From contig CAJWLW010000192.1 in assembly GCA_913042885.1 (NCBI GenBank), positions 1 through 9,045 of the forward strand: a stretch of 9,045 bases of DNA, in the 5' to 3' direction. Shown one piece after another: positions 6,115 through 9,045 of this stretch (position 1 is its first letter; each line of letters starts with the position of its first letter). The position numbers and the translations under genes are program-made. The notes under the pieces were generated by a model, which worked only from the letters and a program-made list of their open reading frames with translations, searched no databases and was not told the origin of the DNA. The stretch is from an uncultured Lentisphaeria bacterium (lineage in GTDB: Bacteria > Verrucomicrobiota > Lentisphaeria > JABSQK01 > CAJWLW01).

Positions 6115-7287
6115 TTAAACCGGCGATCGCAGCCGCTCGACGGTGTCGCGATTAAGCTCGACACCCAGCCCCGGTTTGGTCGGCAGCGGAATAACGCCGT
6201 TTTCCATGCACAGGTCTTCCTCTACAAGCTCGCGGCGCAGCGCCGAATGGCAGAGCTCGGCTGGCAAGTACTCGACGTAGGCACAGTTCGGGGCAGTGAT
6301 CGCCATGTGCACCGAGGCGGCAATGCCGATGCCGGACTTCCAGCAATGCGGCACGATCAACCGGTCGCGGTCCGCTGCCAGGTCACAGACGCGTTTTGCC
6401 TCGGTCAGCCCGCCGACGCGGCCGACGTCCGGTTGCGCGACGTCGATCTTGCCGCGGTCCATCAGCTCGATGAACTCGAACCGCGTCGTCTGCCACTCGC
6501 CGTAAGCGATGCGGATGTTGAGATTGTCGTGCAGGAACGCTATACCATCGATATCATCCATCTGCAGCGGGGTCTCGATGAAGAACAGATCGAATTCCTC
6601 CAGCCGCTTGAGTGTACGCAGGCAATCACGTGCGTTGGACCAGGTGTATTGCACGTCCACCATGAGCACGAAATCCGGACCGACGGCTTCGCGGCAGACG
6701 CGAACAACTTCGGGCACAGACTCTGCCGGTTCGTCGAGCCCGTGATGGGCGTACGGTCCGGACAGCGTCACCTCCAGCTTGGCCGCCGGGAAGCCGTATT
6801 CCTTGGCGCGCACAGCCCATTCGGCCAGCGACTTGCTGTACGAATCGAGATCCTTGCCGCGGGGCTGCAATGAAGCGTAGGGCTTGATAAACGGCTGCTG
6901 CTCATCGCCGAGCAGCTGCCAGCACGGGACGCCAAGCGCTTTGCCTTTGATATCCCACAGCGCCATATCCAGCGCCCCGATCGCATTGATCCCGAGGCCG
7001 CGCCGGCCATAGTGCATACTACCGACGTACATGCGTTCCCAAAGCGCCTCGACCTGCAGCGGGTCCTGGCCGATAAGCATGTCCTTGAGCCCCAGTGCCA
7101 TAGTGTGAATAGTGGGGCTTTCGATGATGGCGCGGGCGCCCCACGGATTGGTGTCGCTTTCGCCGATGCCGATAATACCCTCGTCGGTGTGGATCTCCAC
7201 AACGATATCGTCCTGTGACCCATCGGTGTCTTCGGCATGGAGATCGGGGAGCAGCAGGACATGGCAGATGACGTCAGTTATTTCCAT
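6115..7287 (-). CDS. Mandelate racemase/muconate lactonizing enzyme-family protein (enolase superfamily)
   Basis: 390 residues, full family length. ~1-125 is the capping domain, ending in the signature ALDMALWDIKGKALGVPCWQ (105-124); the rest is the (beta/alpha)7-beta barrel. Mg2+ ligands are D211 (VDVQYTW), E238 (FIETPL) and E264 (AYGEWQ). The mandelate racemase-type catalytic dyad is D287 (QPDVGRVGG) with H314 (VPHCWKSGIG), and E340 (AYVEYLP) matches the conserved substrate-binding Glu. The usual KxK is K170-L-E172, so the second-Lys base is missing. This favours an acid-sugar dehydratase-like reaction using the His-Asp dyad over a two-base racemase (inference). The substrate is probably a sugar acid or similar hydroxy-acid and is not identifiable here. 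The ATG at 7285-7287 is set by the MEITDVICHV opening strand; the ribosome site is weak. The stop codon of a small upstream frame lies just inside this gene, which could couple their translation. Confidence 0.92.
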   Translation of the reverse strand: MEITDVICHVLLLPDLHAEDTDGSQDDIVVEIHTDEGIIGIGESDTNPWGARAIIESPTIHTMALGLKDMLIGQDPLQVEALWERMYVGSMHYGRRGLGINAIGALDMALWDIKGKALGVPCWQLLGDEQQPFIKPYASLQPRGKDLDSYSKSLAEWAVRAKEYGFPAAKLEVTLSGPYAHHGLDEPAESVPEVVRVCREAVGPDFVLMVDVQYTWSNARDCLRTLKRLEEFDLFFIETPLQMDDIDGIAFLHDNLNIRIAYGEWQTTRFEFIELMDRGKIDVAQPDVGRVGGLTEAKRVCDLAADRDRLIVPHCWKSGIGIAASVHMAITAPNCAYVEYLPAELCHSALRRELVEEDLCMENGVIPLPTKPGLGVELNRDTVERLRSPV

Positions 7288-7463
7288 TTGGAATCCGGAT
7301 AGTTGTGGGGTTGCCTCGAACGGAAGATGTTGCAGTTTTCACCGAAAACAAGGGGCTCGCCGGTGACCGCGACGCGGGAGGCGGGTTGTTCCAGTACGGC
7401 GATCTGAATTTTAATAAATAAGAAAATACACCCACGTACGTCTATACTGTATACCCCAACCAC
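7278..7463 (-). CDS. Small hypothetical reading frame overlapping the start of the enolase-superfamily gene
   Basis: 61 codons from a GTG at 7461-7463 to a TAA at 7278-7280, overlapping the next gene's ATG by 10 bases. The last ~42 codons (from IQIAVLEQPASRVAV to HNYPDSKWK) mostly use G or C in the third position, like real genes here, whereas the first ~18 lie in AT-rich DNA and look non-coding. It could be a leader peptide, a C-terminal relic of a lost gene, or chance. I recognise no family. It competes with a divergent promoter role for the same DNA. Confidence 0.25.
   Translation of the reverse strand: MVGVYSIDVRGCIFLFIKIQIAVLEQPASRVAVTGEPLVFGENCNIFRSRQPHNYPDSKWK
7407..7454 (+). promoter_or_regulatory. 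AT-rich divergent control region with short palindromes before the A2M gene
   Basis: The strip TTTTAATAAATAAGAAAATA (7409-7428) is the most AT-rich DNA here and lies between two divergent genes. To its right are the palindromes ACGTACGT (7434-7441) and TATAC-T-GTATA (7443-7453). TATACT (7443-7448) could be a -10 for the alpha-2-macroglobulin gene, but no good -35 lies 16-18 bases upstream, so activation by a regulator bound at the palindromes is possible. Confidence 0.33.
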
Positions 7464-7468
7464 CCAAC

Positions 7469-7474
7469 GGAGGG
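7469..7474 (+). promoter_or_regulatory. Strong ribosome binding site deciding the A2M start
   Basis: GGAGGG lies 4 bases before the in-frame GTG at 7479 and 10 bases before the ATG at 7485. Measured from GGAGG, the spacing to GTG is 5 and to ATG 11, so GTG is slightly favoured. This is the clearest Shine-Dalgarno sequence in the window. Confidence 0.65.
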
Positions 7475-7478
7475 ATCC

Positions 7479-9045
7479 GTGTCAATGATTCGTTATTTCA
7501 TACCCCTGTTCGTGCTCGTCCACTGCGCCTTTGCCGCCGACCGCACGGTGGCCTGGAAGAAGGTCGCGGAGGCGGAAGCCAACGGCTTGCCAAAAACCGC
7601 CATGGAGCTGCTCGAACCGATCGTCGAAGGTGCCCTGGCCGACAAAGCCTATGCCGAAGCGGTCAAGGCGATAACCAAGAAGATCCGCTACCACACCGAG
7701 ATCCAGGGCGGCAAGGCGGAAGAGAAGATCGGCAACCTCCAAGCCGAAATCAAAGACGTGCCGGACGAAGTCAAGCCGATTCTCGAAACCATCCTGGCCC
7801 ACTGGTACTGGCACTTTTTCCAGCAGAACCGCTGGCGCTTCATGCAACGTACGCAGACCGGCGAAGCCGCCGGCAACGACATCATGAGCTGGGACCTGGC
7901 AAGGATCCTGGCCGAGATCGACAAGCATTTCTCAACCGCCCTGGCGGCCGGCGAAAACCTGCAGAAGATGTCGATCGCCGATTATACGGAACTACTCACC
8001 GCCGGCAATGCACCGGACAGCTTCCGTCCGACACTCTACGATTTCCTGGCCTTTGAGGCCCTGAGTTTTTACAGTGCCGGCGAGCAGGCGGGAAACCGCG
8101 CCCAGGACGCCTTCGACCTCGGCGCCGACACCCCGGTCTTCGACAAGCTCGACGACTTCCTCGCCTGGAAGATCGAGACCACCGACGACACCTCGACCAA
8201 GGTCAAGGCATTGCAGCTCTACCAGGACGTGCTGCGCTTCCATAAGAACGACGCCAACCCGGATGCCCGCATCGATGCCGACCTCGGTCGCCTGGTCTAC
8301 GGCTACAACCAGGCGTACGGCGTCGACAAAAAAGAGCGCTACATCGCAGCGCTCGAGCGCTTCGTCGATGAGTGGGCCGACCACCGAATCTCCGCCCGGG
8401 CACTGCATCACTGGGCGACGATACTGCAAAACGACAGCGATTTTGCCGGCGCCCACCGGCTGGCGACGCGCGGCGCCAGGGCACACCCGGAGACCCCGGG
8501 CGGCAATTCCTGCCACAACCTGATTCAAACCATCGAAACGAAGCAGGTCAACCTGATGGTCGAGCAGGTGTGGAACGAGCCATGGCCGAAAGTCAGTGTC
8601 AGCTACAAAAATATTGACAAAATCTGGTTTCGCGTCGTGCCGTACGACTGGAACAAGCTGCTGACTTCACGGAGCTGGTCGCTCGATCAGTTGGCTACAC
8701 GTCAGCAACAGAAGGAACTGGTCGGCATGCAGCCTGTTAAATCCTGGTCTGTGGATCTGCCCCCGACGGACGATTATCAGTTGCGGCAACACCAGGTCGA
8801 GGTGCCTGGGGACCTGGCGAAGGGCCACTATTTCGTCATCTCCAGTTGCACCCCGAATTTTCAGGAGAAGAGAAATTTCGTGAACTATCGCAGCTTCTGG
8901 GTCAGTGACCTGGCGATCGTCACGCGAACGCGGCAGGGATCGGACCGTGTCGGCGGTTTTGTTTTGGATGCGCGCAGCGGCGAGCCGATCGAGGGTGTAC
9001 AGATCCAGTTCTGGCGCAGGGTTCGCCGGAATTGGCAGCGGACGG
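7479..9045 (+). CDS. Bacterial alpha-2-macroglobulin family protein, N-terminal part (3' end outside window)
   Basis: 522 codons are open to the right edge with no stop. The first ~20 residues (MSMIRYFIPLFVLVHCAFAAD) form a signal peptide, probably cut after AFA. LVHC is not a lipobox because His precedes Cys, so a soluble periplasmic protein is likelier than a lipoprotein. Residues ~25-360 are helical, TPR-like (LQLYQDVLRFH, DADLGRLVYGYNQAYG, GGNSCHNLIQTIE), as in the long-N-terminus bacterial A2M type. From ~364 the first macroglobulin beta-domain begins: VWNEPWPKVSVSYKN, VDLPPTDDYQLRQH, FWVSDL (473-478), then VLDARSGEPIEG (495-506), the usual start of the next domain. Family role: trapping and inhibiting foreign proteases in the periplasm. 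Whether the bait region and CxEQ thioester are present cannot be seen. It is transcribed divergently from the enolase-superfamily gene and preceded by a strong ribosome site. Confidence 0.87.
   Translation, partial: MSMIRYFIPLFVLVHCAFAADRTVAWKKVAEAEANGLPKTAMELLEPIVEGALADKAYAEAVKAITKKIRYHTEIQGGKAEEKIGNLQAEIKDVPDEVKPILETILAHWYWHFFQQNRWRFMQRTQTGEAAGNDIMSWDLARILAEIDKHFSTALAAGENLQKMSIADYTELLTAGNAPDSFRPTLYDFLAFEALSFYSAGEQAGNRAQDAFDLGADTPVFDKLDDFLAWKIETTDDTSTKVKALQLYQDVLRFHKNDANPDARIDADLGRLVYGYNQAYGVDKKERYIAALERFVDEWADHRISARALHHWATILQNDSDFAGAHRLATRGARAHPETPGGNSCHNLIQTIETKQVNLMVEQVWNEPWPKVSVSYKNIDKIWFRVVPYDWNKLLTSRSWSLDQLATRQQQKELVGMQPVKSWSVDLPPTDDYQLRQHQVEVPGDLAKGHYFVISSCTPNFQEKRNFVNYRSFWVSDLAIVTRTRQGSDRVGGFVLDARSGEPIEGVQIQFWRRVRRNWQRT

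Noticed and set aside
5952..6164. 70-codon minus-strand frame in the PhyH / enolase-family gap.
   Set aside because: It overlaps the 3' end of the enolase-superfamily gene out of frame, and its composition (Ser, Arg, Pro) shows no domain-like pattern.
6247..6873. 208-codon plus-strand frame inside the enolase-superfamily gene.
   Set aside because: It is a complementary-strand shadow of an intact enzyme with all catalytic residues.
7482..8528. Two minus-strand frames (148 and 178 codons) opposite the start of the A2M gene.
   Set aside because: The plus-strand frame is continuous for 522 codons with recognisable A2M motifs and a strong ribosome site; the minus frames are shadows.

Overview
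The window (G+C-rich, roughly high fifties percent by eye) looks like chromosomal DNA of a Gram-negative bacterium, most plausibly a free-living gammaproteobacterium. The signs are a periplasmic bacterial alpha-2-macroglobulin, a membrane-anchored c-type cytochrome, a GspG-like secretion-pseudopilin domain, and sigma70-like promoter elements. The taxonomic guess is inference from protein character only. I see no rRNA, tRNA, CRISPR array, transposase or phage gene.

Left part (1-2400). A 3'-terminal piece of a larger protein with a DUF4384-like beta-rich domain enters from the left edge and ends at 924, followed by a tight hairpin with a UNCG-type tetraloop. A single-haem, N-terminally membrane-anchored cytochrome c follows (1072-1560). 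The next 327 bases hold no intact gene, but they carry what looks like the decayed 3' end of a protein ending in a YYYLKV...AWSSPI motif, broken over three frames. Converging on it from the minus strand is a small membrane-anchored protein (1888-2400) with a type II secretion GspG-like domain but no prepilin cleavage motif.

Centre (2500-5016). A 664-residue minus-strand membrane protein has a PqqD-like N-terminal domain, a membrane region that resembles M50/site-2 proteases with the catalytic HExxH lost, and two C-terminal cyclic-nucleotide-binding domains, only one of which keeps the phosphate-binding arginine. It may be co-transcribed with the GspG-like gene 99 bases downstream. A 522-base divergent intergenic region follows. 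It holds a good sigma70 promoter (TTGACT-16-TAAAAT) reading into the 664-residue gene, and a GC-rich set of mutually exclusive inverted repeats on the side of the next gene.

Right part (5017-9045). A PhyH-family Fe(II)/2-oxoglutarate dioxygenase (plus) converges on a mandelate racemase/muconate lactonizing enzyme-family protein (minus), probably an acid-sugar dehydratase-like enzyme. The two could serve uptake or catabolism of small organic acids, but nothing ties them to one pathway. Divergent from the enolase-superfamily gene, the first 522 codons of a bacterial alpha-2-macroglobulin run off the right edge. These proteins trap proteases in the periplasm.

Overall this is ordinary chromosome with some accessory character. 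I do not see a clear undescribed multi-gene system. The best leads are the pseudo-M50/dual-cNMP sensor paired with the GspG-like protein, the three-frame relic at 1588-1873, and the small reading frame that ends inside the start of the enolase-superfamily gene.
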